Source of the DNA: Neelides folsomi
Taxonomy: Eukaryota > Arthropoda > Collembola > Neelipleona > Neelidae
DNA length: 64,000 nt
Assembly: GCA_034687125.1 (NCBI GenBank)
Contig: JAQGBZ010000023.1
Coordinates: 124,001-188,000, forward strand
Direction: 5' to 3'
The translations under genes and the position numbers were made by a program. This document shows positions 22,938-47,190 of the stretch, in pieces (within the stretch, counting starts at the first letter, position 1; every line of letters begins with the position of its first letter). The notes beneath the pieces were generated by a model that worked only from the letters and a program-made list of their open reading frames with translations, was not told where the DNA came from and searched no databases.

Positions 22938-23892
22938 GCCTCTAACTGGACTTTATCTCTTTATCTTTTCTTATGAGTTTGGCAATGTAAAATGTGAGGG
23001 CGATGAAGGATTTTCCTCTTCAAGCACAACAATATCAGACAATATAATTTTACGTGCTGAAATTGACAAAAGCGAATTTGATCAATTAGTTCTATCAATC
23101 CATAATAAATTTCGAAAAAATCATCAAATTGGTCCACTTGTAGGAGAAAAAAAGGTAAGCTCGCCCAAATTGTTTTAGCATAACACGAACAAAGATAAGG
23201 GGGGATTTTAATTATTTTCAAAATTCTGATTGAACCAACAAATTACCCTCAAATCTGCCTTTAAATTGTAACTCTTGTTATTTTGCTAATATGAGTTAAT
23301 AAAAATTATTCATTTTTAGGCAAAGGATCATGCTAGAGCAAATTGCAATAACATGGCGTTTGGAATCAAAGGATTGGAAGGAAGCGATGACATGACTGAA
23401 GGCTTAGAAGGTGAAAATTTGTTTTTCAGCACAGATAAAAATCTTTATGCCTTTGCTGAACTGAAAATTGCCAGATATGTGTTGCAAAAGTGGTACAATG
23501 AGAATCAATTTTACAATTACGAAGAAGGGGAATATGAATCTCATTTCACTCAAATGGTTTGGAAAAACTCTTCTCAATTCGGATGTTTCACGGCGAAAAC
23601 CGACATAGGGACCCACAGACCGATGGTTTTCTTTTGCTGCACTTATATACCCATTGGAAATGTGAAAGACCTGAAGGAAAATGTGTTTCCTGGAGAGGAA
23701 GACATGGATAGAAATCCAAACCCTGACGATGATGGGAGTGAAGACAGCGACGCTGATGAAGATAATTGTATCCCAGAAGAAGTACCTGACGAACCTGATG
23801 GCAGTTTTCAGTCCGATTTTAATTTCCATATTAACTTCCGCTTTTGTCGCTTATTTAATGTGAATGGATATTTAACTTATGTTAATAATTAA
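22938..23892 (+). CDS. CAP superfamily (GAPR-1-like) protein 3
   Basis: Exons about 22938-23154 (donor AAG|GTAAGC) and 23320-23892 (acceptor TTTTAG) join in phase 0. The first begins with a hydrophobic stretch, LTGLYLFIFSYEFGNVKC, that looks like a signal peptide, though its ATG must lie further upstream. CAP motifs in order: LSIHNKFRKNHQIGPL, KDHARANCNNM, GENLFFST, VLQKWYNENQFYN, HFTQMVWKNSSQFGC, FFCCTYIPIGN, then ENVFPGEEDMDRNP. Sequence and spacing are close to GAPR-1 rather than to venom antigen 5. After the CAP domain comes a strongly acidic linker (DDDGSEDSDADED) and a short aromatic tail. The HFTQ His is present, but no His occupies the usual first cavity position about 11 residues before GEN. 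Likely secreted or cell-surface; substrate unknown. Confidence 0.8.
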
Positions 23893-24241
23893 CTAATAAT
23901 CATTATAAAGTTAATCCAATAACAATGTTTACTACAATTAATTATTTAAAGCAAAATGAATATAATCGAAATAAAAGATTTTTGGTGATAGTGGTTAAAT
24001 ATTGGTGATATAGAGAAATTCAAAAATCAAGTTTTTGCTTTTCATTTCCACGTTCTTTAGCTTCTCCTATCTTCGATGTAAGGATTAAGACAAGAACGAA
24101 TCATTGTCCATATAAAACTTGGAGAAACGTAATTAATTAAACTGCAAAAATCCTCACTGGTATTTATAATAATTGCGCCGATGCATAATAATATCAAATA
24201 AAACTATAAAAAGCAGTTATAAATGAACATTTGTGTAAAAG

Positions 24242-24247
24242 TTTATT
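24242..24247 (-). terminator. AATAAA poly(A) signal of UBA3
   Basis: TTTATT on the plus strand (AATAAA on the minus strand), 46 bp after the UBA3 stop codon at 24293. Confidence 0.5.
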
Positions 24248-24292
24248 CAACTTCTTAAAGTATCATAAAACAAAGTAAGTTAAGGTACCTAA

Positions 24293-26272
24293 TTAGATTT
24301 CTTCAAGGAAGCTTATTTTAAAAGAGATCGCATTGGGAGTAGTAACATCAGCAATGGTAATTTCACCTCCATCAACTACACCCAAATCTGTAAACATATT
24401 AAATATAAATATTTAGACTTATTGTTAGACTACTATATGATACATGCAAGTTTTCAAGTGAATTTATTAAAATAGTACTTATAATTTTAGAATTGCATTA
24501 ATTATGAGTGAGTTTAATACAATTAAAATTATTATGTTATAATCTTATAATAAAAAATTTTACCACAAAGTTTTTTCTTTAAATTGTCCTTTGTAGATCC
24601 AATCCCTTGCATGTAAAGAGTTTTCATTTTATCCCCAACCATTGCGGTAAGCCCGGGTCCTTTCATTTGATACTCTTGATCTTCAGTTAAGAAATCGATG
24701 ACTTCTTGGACTGTAACTCCCGATTTGAATTCCAATGTCTTAACCTTCTGGCTACATGTGATACAGTCTTCCTGTATTCATTACAATAATATTTATTAAT
24801 TTGCCAGATTTGATTGATTTTGATAATATGAATAATTGAATTCGCATCAAAACCTTTTTCTCTCCGGAATACGTATAACTGTAAATTCCTTGTGTATTGC
24901 TGAAAACCATATAATTGTCGAGTGTTTTACAGCATCCGCTAGCAATCTTAAATACTTCCGTAGAACAAGCAGCTAAAAATACAAGTATATCATTCACATT
25001 AGATACATAATACATATCGTAGTAAATAATATATAATTTGTAAAAGGGAGTAATTAATTTATTATATTGTACCGGCAATGATAGCATTCGTGGTAGCGAC
25101 GGCAGGGATAATATGCTTAATGACGCCCTGAGTTAATCGATAAGTAACTCCAGTAATTCCTGGATTAGAAAAGTTTACAATATTAAATCAATTATTGTTT
25201 ATACTCTATTCAACATGAATTACGTAAGTATTTCGATAAAAGAAGTAAAAGAAGTATTGTTTTTATAATTCTTACCATATTGAGCAGCTCGCTCAAGAGC
25301 TTTTTCATGAACCCAGTTAATATGATTTGGATCATCTCCATCAATTGGAACATCAAATGGGGTTTCTTTAGGCCAAAGAAGAATCCTCACATATTCAATG
25401 CAATGTTCAGGAAGTCTTGGAGTATGTGCAATTGTGCAGAGTGGAAAATTAACCTGGAAATGTTGTAACAAATGTTATGTATTTTATAAATGCAGTAAAA
25501 TTGTTACATTATTGTTATAAATTAAGATTATAAATTATTGGAATCGAGAGAGAAAATGTGAATTCACTTGAGGTGGATAAAGGTCCAGAGTGCATTCAAT
25601 GCATGGAGTTTTTCCAGGTATGATTATCCTTGCGTTTCCTTTAAATCCTTCAGTTCCTCCATCCACAATGAATTTAACCGAATCTTCACAGATCGTTCCT
25701 TCATCATCGTAGTTAACAAGAGACATGATCATTCCGTTTAGCCAGCGCCGAGCCACGATCGAATCCAGCCCACAAACAACGATGTGAAATTCTCGATAAA
25801 ACTCTTCGCTCTTATCTTGAATCTTGCAGAAGTGTCTGAAAAATGATTCCAGTTAAAAAATTGTAGTTTAAAGTTTAACGCGAGTTAATATAATCCATCG
25901 ATTGTTGAATAGGTAAGAAACTTACGGAACGACTTGCATTCCTTGGACTCTTTTATTTATAAAAGCAGCTGCCACCTCAGCCTTTGACTTCCCCACATCT
26001 GCCATTCTAAATAGAAACTGTCTATTTAAATTCGAAATGTCAATTGTGTCCATGTCGATGACATCCAATCTTCGGAACCCAAGAAGTGCAAGATTTTTCA
26101 ATAGCTCGCAACCCAGCCCTCCAGCTCCAATGACGAGAACGCGAACTTGATTATGAATTACTTCAATTAGATCAGTCGAAGGTTCAAAGTCCGGATGACA
26201 GAAAGGACTTGACCTCTCGAGTATTTTTCGAACATGACGCCATCGTTGACCGTCATTATTTTGAACATCCAT
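24293..26272 (-). CDS. UBA3: NEDD8-activating enzyme E1 catalytic subunit
   Basis: Seven exons (26272..25926, 25835..25568, 25453..25276, 25159..25073, 24972..24854, 24771..24564, 24387..24293) join to 434 codons, giving 433 aa. UBA3 with its partner NAE1 adenylates NEDD8, forms a thioester and passes NEDD8 to UBC12, which modifies cullins. Visible parts: nucleotide-binding loop [19 protein letters not shown] at about 46-64, [17 protein letters not shown] at about 71-87, [14 protein letters not shown], the catalytic cysteine in [11 protein letters not shown] (Cys197), [17 protein letters not shown], the structural pair DCITC, and a C-terminal ubiquitin-like fold ending SFLEEI. The N-terminus is about 25 residues shorter than in human UBA3, whose extra residues help dock UBC12, but [18 protein letters not shown] is intact. 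It shares an upstream region with MEK. Confidence 0.97.
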
Positions 26273-27001
26273 CCTGTTAAAAATTCGAAAATATAAATTA
26301 ATGACAAAAATGACATTTCTTTTTATGGAGAGTTTGTAAAGAGTTATAGTTTGTCATTAATTATTAGCAACATTATGTAACAGTAAACAATATTTCTTGC
26401 ATTCAAGATGTACCTTAATAATTTTTCAGCATGAAATTGGCAATTATTTAATCACTTTTAACGAGCTTCTAATTAAAAATTTCCAGAGTTAAACCACCGG
26501 CAAGAGAATTTGAAAAAATTAAATTCTGATTTGGAGCCAAAAGAGTGCGCTTATATTGCTTCAATATTTGGGTGTTCCACACAGCACAGAGCAGAGACTT
26601 TAGACAGAGACACAGTTTAATAAATGTAAACTTTGCTTTCTCTAAATATTTAATTAAATAAATTATATTTCAATCAAATCTACCACAAGCACTTGTGCTG
26701 TGTGGTGGTCTGGAGATAAATGTTAATTCAATTACCTTATATTTAATTACAATATACGATTCTTGAGTTCGAATTTCTTTGAGCCGGATGGCTTTAACTT
26801 CTCATCTAATCTAAAATTATAATAACCTTTTAATCATTTATCGTATTCCTCTTTATAAAAGTTTACATCGACTGTTTCAATTATCAATGCGAGTCCATTT
26901 AAGATAACCCTTTATTGCATTTGTACATTATTTGTGGTCCCTGGTGTTAAACAACCTCTAGCAGGTCTAGCACTCAAATTAACCTTCGGAGTCTTTTCAT
27001 A
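26273..27001. promoter_or_regulatory. Divergent promoter region between UBA3 and MEK
   Basis: 729 bp separate the start codons of UBA3 (leftward) and MEK (rightward). No other frame is present. Both are housekeeping-type genes, so a shared bidirectional promoter is likely. No TATA box can be fixed with confidence. GC-richer DNA at about 26520-26610 and 26935-26995 may mark the two 5' leaders. Confidence 0.5.
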
Positions 27002-28913
<1,912 letters not shown>

Positions 28914-31900
28914 TCAATCAACTTATTGAGCAGTGACTTTAAATAATTCAAATGATATCATGGAATAATGTGTTTTGACCCGTACTGATATGAGTATTTT
29001 ATCCATATTATATGTCATATTTTATATGATTATAATATTTATTATTCCTATATTACCAAAATATCGTATTTAGTGATTAGGATAAATAATATGTTAACTA
29101 ACTAACTATGTATAATACATAAAAATATCAAATACAAAAATAAATTAACATTGCATTAATTGTAAATACTAATACTATTAGTATATTCGTTTAATACATA
29201 AATAATTATGTAAATGGCATGTAATATAATGTATGCATTTAATATAATGTATATGACGTACTTCTGTATTACATATAATAAACTTTAATTATTAATATTT
29301 ATAATTAAGTAAAGTACTTAATTTAAACTACCTCGTATGTTTTAGCTAAAACTATTTAAAAATAATTAGCAATGAATTTAATATTACGAATATGGCAGTT
29401 AAAACATAAGGCTACACACTGGAATTTTGATGCCTACCCTAATTAAAACATGAAATTCTTTTAAACACAATATTTATATATCAATACTTAATGTTAGATT
29501 ACATATTAAATATATTAATATATTAGTTGTGTGTAGATATACACCTTAATACATCATGATGTAGAGTATATTATATAACATATTTACTTATGTATACCAT
29601 GATTTACGTTTGTTTTTATTAACCCTGTAGTTTTGCAATAAACTATAATACGTAAGTGATAACAAATTTTTAAACGTTTTTTTATAATATCTTTCGATTT
29701 TAATTTTTGCTCATCTTATTTTATAAAATGTTTAATTTTTATATTCAAGAGCATTTCAATTTATTAAGACTAATAAACAATACGAATACTGTAATTAAAA
29801 AGTAATGTAATAATATTTGGAATTTTTATTAATAATATTATTGAAACATCATATTAGAGACCTTAATCACTGAATATTAGATTTATTAATAATGTTGATT
29901 GATTATTGATTGGACAAAAACATCCAAAAGGGAATTAATGACATTTCATTTTTACTCTATTGAGTCTAAATGGGAAAACTTTATATCTCACTCGGAGAAA
30001 GGATAAATTGAACGAGAATGATCAAAAATCATCCATTGGGGATCTCATTCAATGTTATAATACAGAAGATATTCTTCAAATGCCATAAATGTACCTATGT
30101 ATAATCTAGCATAAACCTCATTTGTGTGTGTCGAAAAGGATTTATTTCAAAGTGTTTTAAAAGGATGAAAAAGTGAAGAAAGGAAAAAGGGAAATAATTT
30201 GAATCCGAGCTCATGACGCAAATCCTGAGAAAATGCCGACGTGTATTGATTAGGAAAAGTTAAAAAGCTTGTGTTCTCTTTTGAGAAACTTTCCTGGAAA
30301 CTTCTCTTTTGCTCTTCTGCAAGAGTGAAATGGTTTTAATATACGGGGACCGAGCTTTATATCAATCCTGTTCTCCTTATGAGCAGAATATCTCATAAAA
30401 GTGATAAAAAGGGAAGCTCATAAATGATCCATAGGTTGAAAGTTTGAGGGGAGGAGTTGCTATAATAAATATTCCTATATAGAGAGACTGAGGTAGTATA
30501 TATAAAAATATATCAAATTCGCTCAATGTCTACAAAAACTAACGGAAAAGTTAAGATTCTCTCAACATATCAAGATATATCTACTTTGATACATCCTTTT
30601 CAATCTTTACAACTATGCTTCACTTAATCGATAAACTTTCAACTTTCTTACAAGTATTAGTATTAAACGAGAATACAAACTCTTTCAAACAAGGAAGAAT
30701 TGAGCTTCTTGGGAAAACTCATCTAAGGGGAAATGATTTTAGAATACTTTCCCCATCACCATTTAACAAACATTCTCCTAACTCCCAACTCACATTTAGT
30801 CAACATTCTCTCTCCATTTCAAACATAAATAAAAATCTCAACTTCTCAACTCCCATTTAATTTAGCTGCTCATTTTGTTAAAATGTTTAATAATTTTAAA
30901 ATATTAACGCAGTGACATAAGACAGCAATGACATCATTAATGAAGCTAATTGCTATTTTTGCTATTGCTAATTGCTATATTCAATTTAATTAATAATAAA
31001 ATAAATAGATTAATGGATCATTTATACATCTTAACCAATCATTACTAATATACCTACCCAGAATTAACAATGAAGGCTATATAGTCAATGGTGTCTGAAA
31101 GTCATTGTTAATTAATTAATTAGCCTTTGAAACGAGGTAGATTAGTTCACAACATCAAGGTGATCGAAAAGGAGTGTAAAGTTGAAAAGTAGCAATTATC
31201 CTCAGAATTGGCATCTGACAGAGCATCATCGCTTGGGAGATGCATAAAAAAGTGTGTCGTCATCTCGTCCTGATCGAGGAAGGAGGAAAAAGAGTGAAAA
31301 GGGCAAGGAGGTTGGTGGGTGCAGAGCCGTAGGGTGTCGATGTGGGCTAAGAAAAGCTTTCCGATCCACTGCTAATAGATAGAAGATGTTTGGTCTGAAG
31401 GGAGGAAATGAGGATGGGGCTCGTGCTATATATTTATTAGAAGGACACTACACCGAGGATTGTGTAACAAAGGGGGAGATAAAGGGTTGAATTGGTTGGA
31501 GAATCCTCTGGAGAAGAAGGGGAGGAGCCGGCGCACTCAAGGAGAACCCAACTGGAACTAAATCTCTCTTTTTATTTATTCAACATCATCCAAGGAGTCA
31601 TTGTTATATAATGTAAATGCTACGATAAATATGGTTCTTCACAAATGTCTACCCTATATGTAAAATAAGATTATGGTAATGGTGTAAATAAGTTTACATA
31701 CTGGAAGTTCCATCTCATATTGAGTCTCACAGAGAATTGGAATCTTGAGGAGTTATACTATCAAATTATCCAAGGTAGGAGTTTAAGGTGAGGGTGATAT
31801 TATATTAAAATGTGTTCCCATTATATATCAAAAGGAGCATTAAGGCATTAGGAGCTATGATGTAATGGGGAGACAATGCTGGAATCTTTAGGTTCTGGAG

Positions 31901-33338
31901 GGAATGTTGGTTGGAAAGCAGAGGGAGTTGTGCTGCTCGATGCTGCCCATCGGCCATATGAGTCAAACTCCGCAATAGATGCAAATTCGAGGATTCCGTC
32001 TCCCTCCGCGCCAAACCTACAAACTTCGCTCAAAGCCCAGTGAACTGAAGCCATTTTACTCCTCTTTTTTTCGTCATCTCAAGGTAATTGGGCGGCTGGA
32101 GAGACTTGGAACACAGTCGCCAACTCCACGACTCCCAAACACTCCCAACATCCCGAAATTTACAAAGGTGAGAGGTGAATTGGTCGAGCGTGGTTTCGCA
32201 CAAAGAGACACTCTTTCCGCACACGGTCAATTGGGCCTTGTGGGACTTGTGAGGTGGACAGTCATTAGTGAATTGTTAATTAATAAGGAGACCGAGATCC
32301 CATGCGCTCCATTTATGTGTGCAGTTCTCATTGAACCCCTCAACCTCTCTTTGTTGGTAGTTGAAGTTAATAATGCACTTTGTCGACTCCCTCCGTTCCA
32401 CCTCATGACCTCTTGTTTATTATTGGGGAGAATCTTCCTTTGTTTACCTCTTTACCAATTACAAGGTCCTTTTGATAATTCGTCATTTATTATTGATTCT
32501 TGCCACTCACAACTTGATTGTTTGAATCAAATTCCTATTTAGGTCTGATAGGAAGGAAAAAAGTTTAGTGGGTATTTTTGGATTGTTTACATCCTACTTT
32601 AAAGTTTCTGTTTGTAATTTACGACCTTCTAAGAAGTACAAAATATATCGCAGTTTAATCATTTCTCTGAATTTTTCTATTTATTTGAGGAATAAAATAA
32701 AGCTCAAGGTGCAGTTTGGTACGACTTTGCACTTATATAAATTATTGTAAAAATAATGAAAATTATTTTAGTCTTGCTATAAGAATTATTGGTCCTCCTA
32801 TTCTTGTAACACCAATAGGAAACACCAATAAGGAGTCAAACTTGTCTCGCGACATTTTCAATCTATTTTTTAATTGTTAAACAAGAAGAGTGCAAACGTG
32901 CTAAACCAATTTATTACTAAACTTGAATTTTCCTGTTATACTTGTTAATATTTTATCGATTCTTTTATGACTTATTACAACAAAGATTAACCCAATCTCG
33001 ATTAATAATTGATAACGCATTGTAATTTTATTTTAAAACAACTCAATTAATGCTCGTAAAAAGGTCATACAATAAATTAATATTTTTATTTCAGATTAAA
33101 TGCTGTTAGCCAATTTACATCGAAAGAGATTGGAAGAAGGAAGTTGGCTAAATCGGTTTTGAAATGCGAAAGCATCGATTAGCATTAAATACAAAATAAT
33201 AATGAATATTAAAATTTAAGGTAGATTTTATATTCTAATATCAAAACCTAAAAATTATTTTAAGTTAACAATATTTACAATATTTGTTTGATTTTAATAT
33301 AAACTAATGAAAATAATTAAATTGCAGGAGTTGTCAGG
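28914..33338. other. MEK 3' flank, long noncoding spacer and KAT6 5' region
   Basis: About 1 kb of very AT-rich DNA follows MEK, with an AATAAA at 29139-29144. GC rises at about 31180-31560 and 31880-32300. The latter holds long overlapping ORFs on both strands (31979-32542 plus; 31805-32230 minus) with no domain; it could be the promoter and untranslated first exon of KAT6, because a GTGAGA donor occurs near 32168 and the coding exon is preceded by an acceptor TTGCAG at 33322-33327. The ORF at 30615-30860 has no support. Confidence 0.45.
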
Positions 33339-42363
<9,025 letters not shown>

Positions 42364-44949
42364 AATAGGTAAGTAATAAAAAATAACTCCATTATTGTGT
42401 TTTAATGATAATTAAATTTTATTTGTGTATTAAAATTTTTGTGATTTTAGAGAAATCTCTACTATTCGATTAAAGAAAATGCAAAAGATGAAAGATACCT
42501 GCAACTCATGTTTCTAAGTTTGACTGTTTTTGTGGTTTTCTGGAATTTTGTTGTTACTTAAATAATCTCATTATCAGAACTGATATTTTTAATATTCTTT
42601 TAGAGCTCTCATTGTGTTTAATTTAATTTCTTTTGATGTTAATTGTAAGCTATCCTTGTCTTTTGATTCTACAAAGAACTGTGCCATCCTTTTAATCTTT
42701 GCTTAAAAGGTCTTGGTCATTTTACATTTTTAATTAATGCACATTTAGATTTAAGGAAAATACTAAGTTTTTGTGAGAGTGTATGCTTGATATAATTAAA
42801 TGATTAAATTTCATTCTCACTACTCTCTATTTAAGTTTAAATAACACTTGTAAATAAGTTTATATGCAATTAACATTGTACTATATCACACGACTTGTAA
42901 ATGAAACTTTGTTACACGCGATTTTCTATATAATTAATATATAAACAATAACCTTTCAATTGATATTAATAGCGTATCTAAAAAATTAGCACAGCATACA
43001 TTATAAAATAGTCTACACATTAAGTAAAATAATTGATCATCAATATTATCAATTTCTAAAGTTAAACTTAAAGTAAAAGATAGATATTAGTTATATATGA
43101 TATTAATTATGCAACTAGTATTATAATAAATAATTAATATTTATGTATTATTATAAATTTAGCAAATATATAAGATATATTTATATAAATGTAAACATAA
43201 AATTAACGAAACGTTATAATATTAAGAAAATGTTACAGCAATACATACAAATACCGTTGAATACCAATAACAATTAAAACTTTAGAATCATATATTATTA
43301 ATCCATTCATTGACATATGCACAGTATCATAAAATATACTTATAATGTAGTCACAATTAATTAAGTACACTGTATTATAATTATTTAATATATTCATATT
43401 AAATCAAAACTTTAAGTCGCATACTGTTGTAAATAAAATATAAAGGAAAATACATTTATAATAAACGCAATTATGATGCCTTTTTGAACAACAAAAACAA
43501 ATATAAAAACGCTTACGACGAAATGAATGTATGTATTGTGAATTGTGTGAGGATGATAATTATAAGTATCAATCTATAATAATGTTATATAATTATGATA
43601 AAGTTGCTTTTAAAATATTAAAAGATGTGAATAATGAGAGAAATGGATAAATAAATGGCCATTTAAACTTGCCGTTTAATTGTTTATTTAAATTAAATCT
43701 TTTTCATACATAGTAATCTTAAATTTTGACTTATAAATTACTTACGCGAATAAGTTAAGTACAAGATTAATTTACGACAGCACCTCAGTTGAGAATGAAA
43801 AAATGATGAACGTTTCGATGTTTTATAACCTAAAACAATTCCACCTCGAAGCACACACCAGCGACACCAGGAATTTTCATTATTTGTATACATATATCTG
43901 CAAAAGGGTGGGGGTTAAACGTTGAGTGAATTTAATTACGAAGGTACATCTTGGATTGTTATCTGACAGAGAAGATTCTTGAGAGTTATCTATCATATTA
44001 ACTATTATACATTTCATAGCTTTAACCGTACACAATTTCAAGTCATATCGAATCAATTCATTCTATCACGCTCAAGTTCAGTTTCTCAAAAATGATTAGT
44101 ATCGAGTTTTTTCTAGTTACCTCTGCTTTTCTCACATAATCATGACTCTAAAAAACAACCGCGACTCCACGATGAGGAATTAAACATTATTTATATTTAA
44201 TATTTAGATAATAATTATAAGTAGTTTGGACCACCTTTTGTCGAGTAGGAATTGAATTGAGACTTTTAATGAACGAGACTCCCTTTTCCATCCTTAACAT
44301 TAATTATTGTAATAATTTAAATATTTTAACCGTCTAACAATATTTTACAATATTAACAAATAAAAGTTTCTTTTTATTCACTTTTTAGATATGATTTGGA
44401 ATTGATCTCAATTGGGATAAAATTGACTTATAAGTTCATCATGTCACTATTTTTTAAAAAACATTTTGCGAAGAGTCAATCTCCAATTTAAAAGTTTTTT
44501 TTTGATTTTGCTTGCAAGTTCAAGTCTTAATTAAAAGTAAGTTAAAACAATAACAATAACAAATCGCATTTTCATTTTTTAGTCACGTCAATAGTATTTA
44601 TGTAATATGGGAAAGGGGGTGTTTATGATTATATTTTATAAATAGTTTAGTGTAGTATAATACGTATATATTCTTTAATTGGAGTCCGTAGAGCTCAAGT
44701 ACTTAAATGTAACATTATTACCCAATTAGCATTTATTGTCTCCATTAGTCAAATAATGTGATGATTGTAAAGAATTTTACAGTCTATTACATATAAGTGT
44801 ATATAGTAGATTTATCCGAAACTAAAGCGATACGTTCTTGGAGGTCAGTACAACGAACTTTTTACTTTTACAATTGAAGGTAAAAAAGTTGAGGGAGCGA
44901 AGAAAATAAAATTCACCTTCTTTCAATCATTTGCATGCGATGAGAGAAT
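42364..44949. other. AT-rich 3' regions of KAT6 and GPS2 (tail to tail)
   Basis: This holds no open frame of note. A possible additional 3' UTR intron (GTAAGT at 42369 to TTTTAG near 42450) follows the KAT6 stop. Several AATAAA hexamers occur, for example near 43434. Very low complexity AT runs fill 42800-43760. A GC-richer patch at about 43780-44180 is unexplained. Confidence 0.5.
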
Positions 44950-47190
44950 TCAATCCCTTTCCCGACCCATTGCGGCTATATTGAGAGGATATCTGAGGCC
45001 TATTGGTTGTGTCATCATTCCCATTTGCTGATGTAGATGATGATTTGCCTGAGCCCCTTGAGGATTCGGAACGCCATGTTGACCAAAGGTCATCCGAGGA
45101 GGAGTCACACTAGGACCATAATTCCCCTAAGAATATTTCAAGTTTTAGAAAAACGTTAATTAATTAATTATTAAATATCATCTTAAATAAAAAGTACAAT
45201 TGGTGAAGGAGATCTTCCTTGAAAAGCATTCTGTATTTGACTGGCGCTTGGATTGGATCTCATTGGATATCCACTTGTGATGCTTCCTCCTCCAGACGTC
45301 TAATACAAGAAAAACATTTAAATTCAAGCTACTGATAAATTGTCCGATATCAGCAAGAAAAAGAATCCAATTTTGACAATTCATTACATGTGGGGGCAGA
45401 GCAACTGAAGGATGAACAGGCATTGAGAGATGACCTCCTTGGGGAGAACGATGCAGCATGTTCATATGTTGAAAGTATTTGCTGCTGTCCAGCATTCCAA
45501 TCCCTTCAGGATATTTTCCACTCTGCTAAATATCGGATTATCGATTAGATTGAAGAAAAAAATGAGTAAAATGAATTTACTTCAAGAGTAGTTTGCGGGT
45601 GTTGGTGCAAGACGTAGTTTCTTGGTAAAGGAGGAAGATAGGGCGACTGAGGATGAGGCTGCCTTTGATGATGAAGGAAAAACGGCGGTGGTTGATGTGG
45701 AGAATGGTGAAGATGCGGCGAATGCTTCGGACTTTCCTCTCGCTCTCTCCGCAATTCTCTCTCTCGGGTTGGGAAGGGCTGATGATGAGTGGCATGGTGT
45801 TGTTGGGGATGTTGCTGCGGATGTGGTGCTGGATGAGGATAACTCCCATGACCATACGACACACTTGTGTTGAGCCCCATGGGCCCAGACGAAATCTGAG
45901 AACTCGGAACACTTTCTCGGACTGTCAGAGGAGGTGGATAAAATTGAAGAGTTCCAGGAACAGAGTAGATCGGCCCGCCGCTTCCACCTGCAATTAAGAA
46001 ACCGTTAATTCAATAATAACGAAAAATATAGTACCGAATTAAATTAAATTAATTAAAATTGTTCAAATTAAATTCAAATTACTCTGCTGAGGGAGAGGAG
46101 GCCCATGTGGGAATGAATGAATCGCCTGAGGTGGTGGCTTGAATGGTCCGAATTTATAACTTTGACTTAAAACACTCGTACCCTGTGATCCTAAACCCTG
46201 CTGTGGAGGAGGAGATGGAGTTCGTACTCGTTTTTGTGCCTATAATTAAATTCAATATTTTAAACCTTCAGTTCAGATTATGTGTGAAAAATGGAAAGTA
46301 TTTCATAATTTATCGAAATCATAATTTATCGAAATCATTAAATTACCGAATGTGTATTTACCTGCGGCACAATGGACATGCTCGTTGTAGGAGGTATATA
46401 AGGTTGATGAGTCGGTGTGGCCATTTGTCGAACTCCCATTAGAATCGTATTAGGTTGAGGAATCGGTGCTTGAATTTGATAATGAGCAGGATTATGATGA
46501 ACTTGTACCGGGATCGCTTGCGGAGCAGTGACGATTTCTTCCTTCACAGTTGCACCGACTTGCGGGAACTCGAACCTTGTTTCATGGTGGTGGCCCATAT
46601 TCATGTAATCGCCACCATAACTTGCCATTTCTCTGTAATAATGCTTATTTAAATTAATATTATAATGGAATTGTTTAATTCAATAAATAAATATAATTAT
46701 AGAATTAATCCAATCTTAAAACAGAGAATTAGATCAATTTGGAATAATTGAAGGTTCATTGAGTATTCATGTCAAGAAATTAATGATTTGCTTACGCAGC
46801 TTCTTTGGTAATATTTTGTCGGCGTCGAAGGTCATCTTCATGAAGAACTTTCTTGAGCTGGAGAAACAACTGATGTTTCTCCGCTTTCAAGTCAGTAAGA
46901 CGGCCATCAAGATCTCGGAGTTGAGAATTTGTCTCCATTAGGGTCATCGTATCTTCTTTCTCTCTTCGCTCTCGTTCTTTCCGTTCCCTCTCCACTTCCG
47001 CATCCGCCTCAAGCTCTATCGAATCGGAATTGGTTATTTAAATACTGTATTTTATACATGGTCAATATAAATTGTCCAAACCTTGTTTCTTTCTCTCCCT
47101 CTCCCTCATGATGTGAATTTTGAGGGAATCCCAGATGGCCCGGCTCATCTTTGGTCTCTCCAAGAGGATCCTGTCCCCGTCCTGACCCAT
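44950..47190 (-). CDS. GPS2: G protein pathway suppressor 2, NCoR/SMRT corepressor subunit
   Basis: Eight exons (47190..47082, 47015..46796, 46632..46362, 46239..46083, 45987..45581, 45525..45388, 45299..45198, 45126..44950) join to 527 codons, giving 526 aa against 327 in human. GPS2 is a core subunit of the NCoR/SMRT-HDAC3-TBL1 corepressor and also restrains JNK signalling and Ubc13. The start was chosen because LLERPKMSRAIWDSLKIHIM matches the vertebrate N-terminus LLERPKLSNAMARAL. The coiled coil that binds SMRT and TBL1 spans about 20-108, with the family signature EKHQLFLQLKKVLHEDD at about 80-96. The remainder is Pro/His/Gln-rich and disordered, with an RERELRREREESPKHSPH island. The end, LRYPLNIAAMGRERD, has no counterpart I recognise. 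Extra length lies entirely in the disordered tail. Confidence 0.95.

Noticed and set aside
31979-32542. 187-codon plus-strand ORF upstream of KAT6
   Set aside because: No domain, competing ORFs on the minus strand and a GC-raised stretch that opens frames by chance; more likely promoter or 5' leader.
45622-45997. Plus-strand ORFs over GPS2
   Set aside because: Shadows of the GPS2 exon at 45987..45581, which joins in frame with its neighbours.
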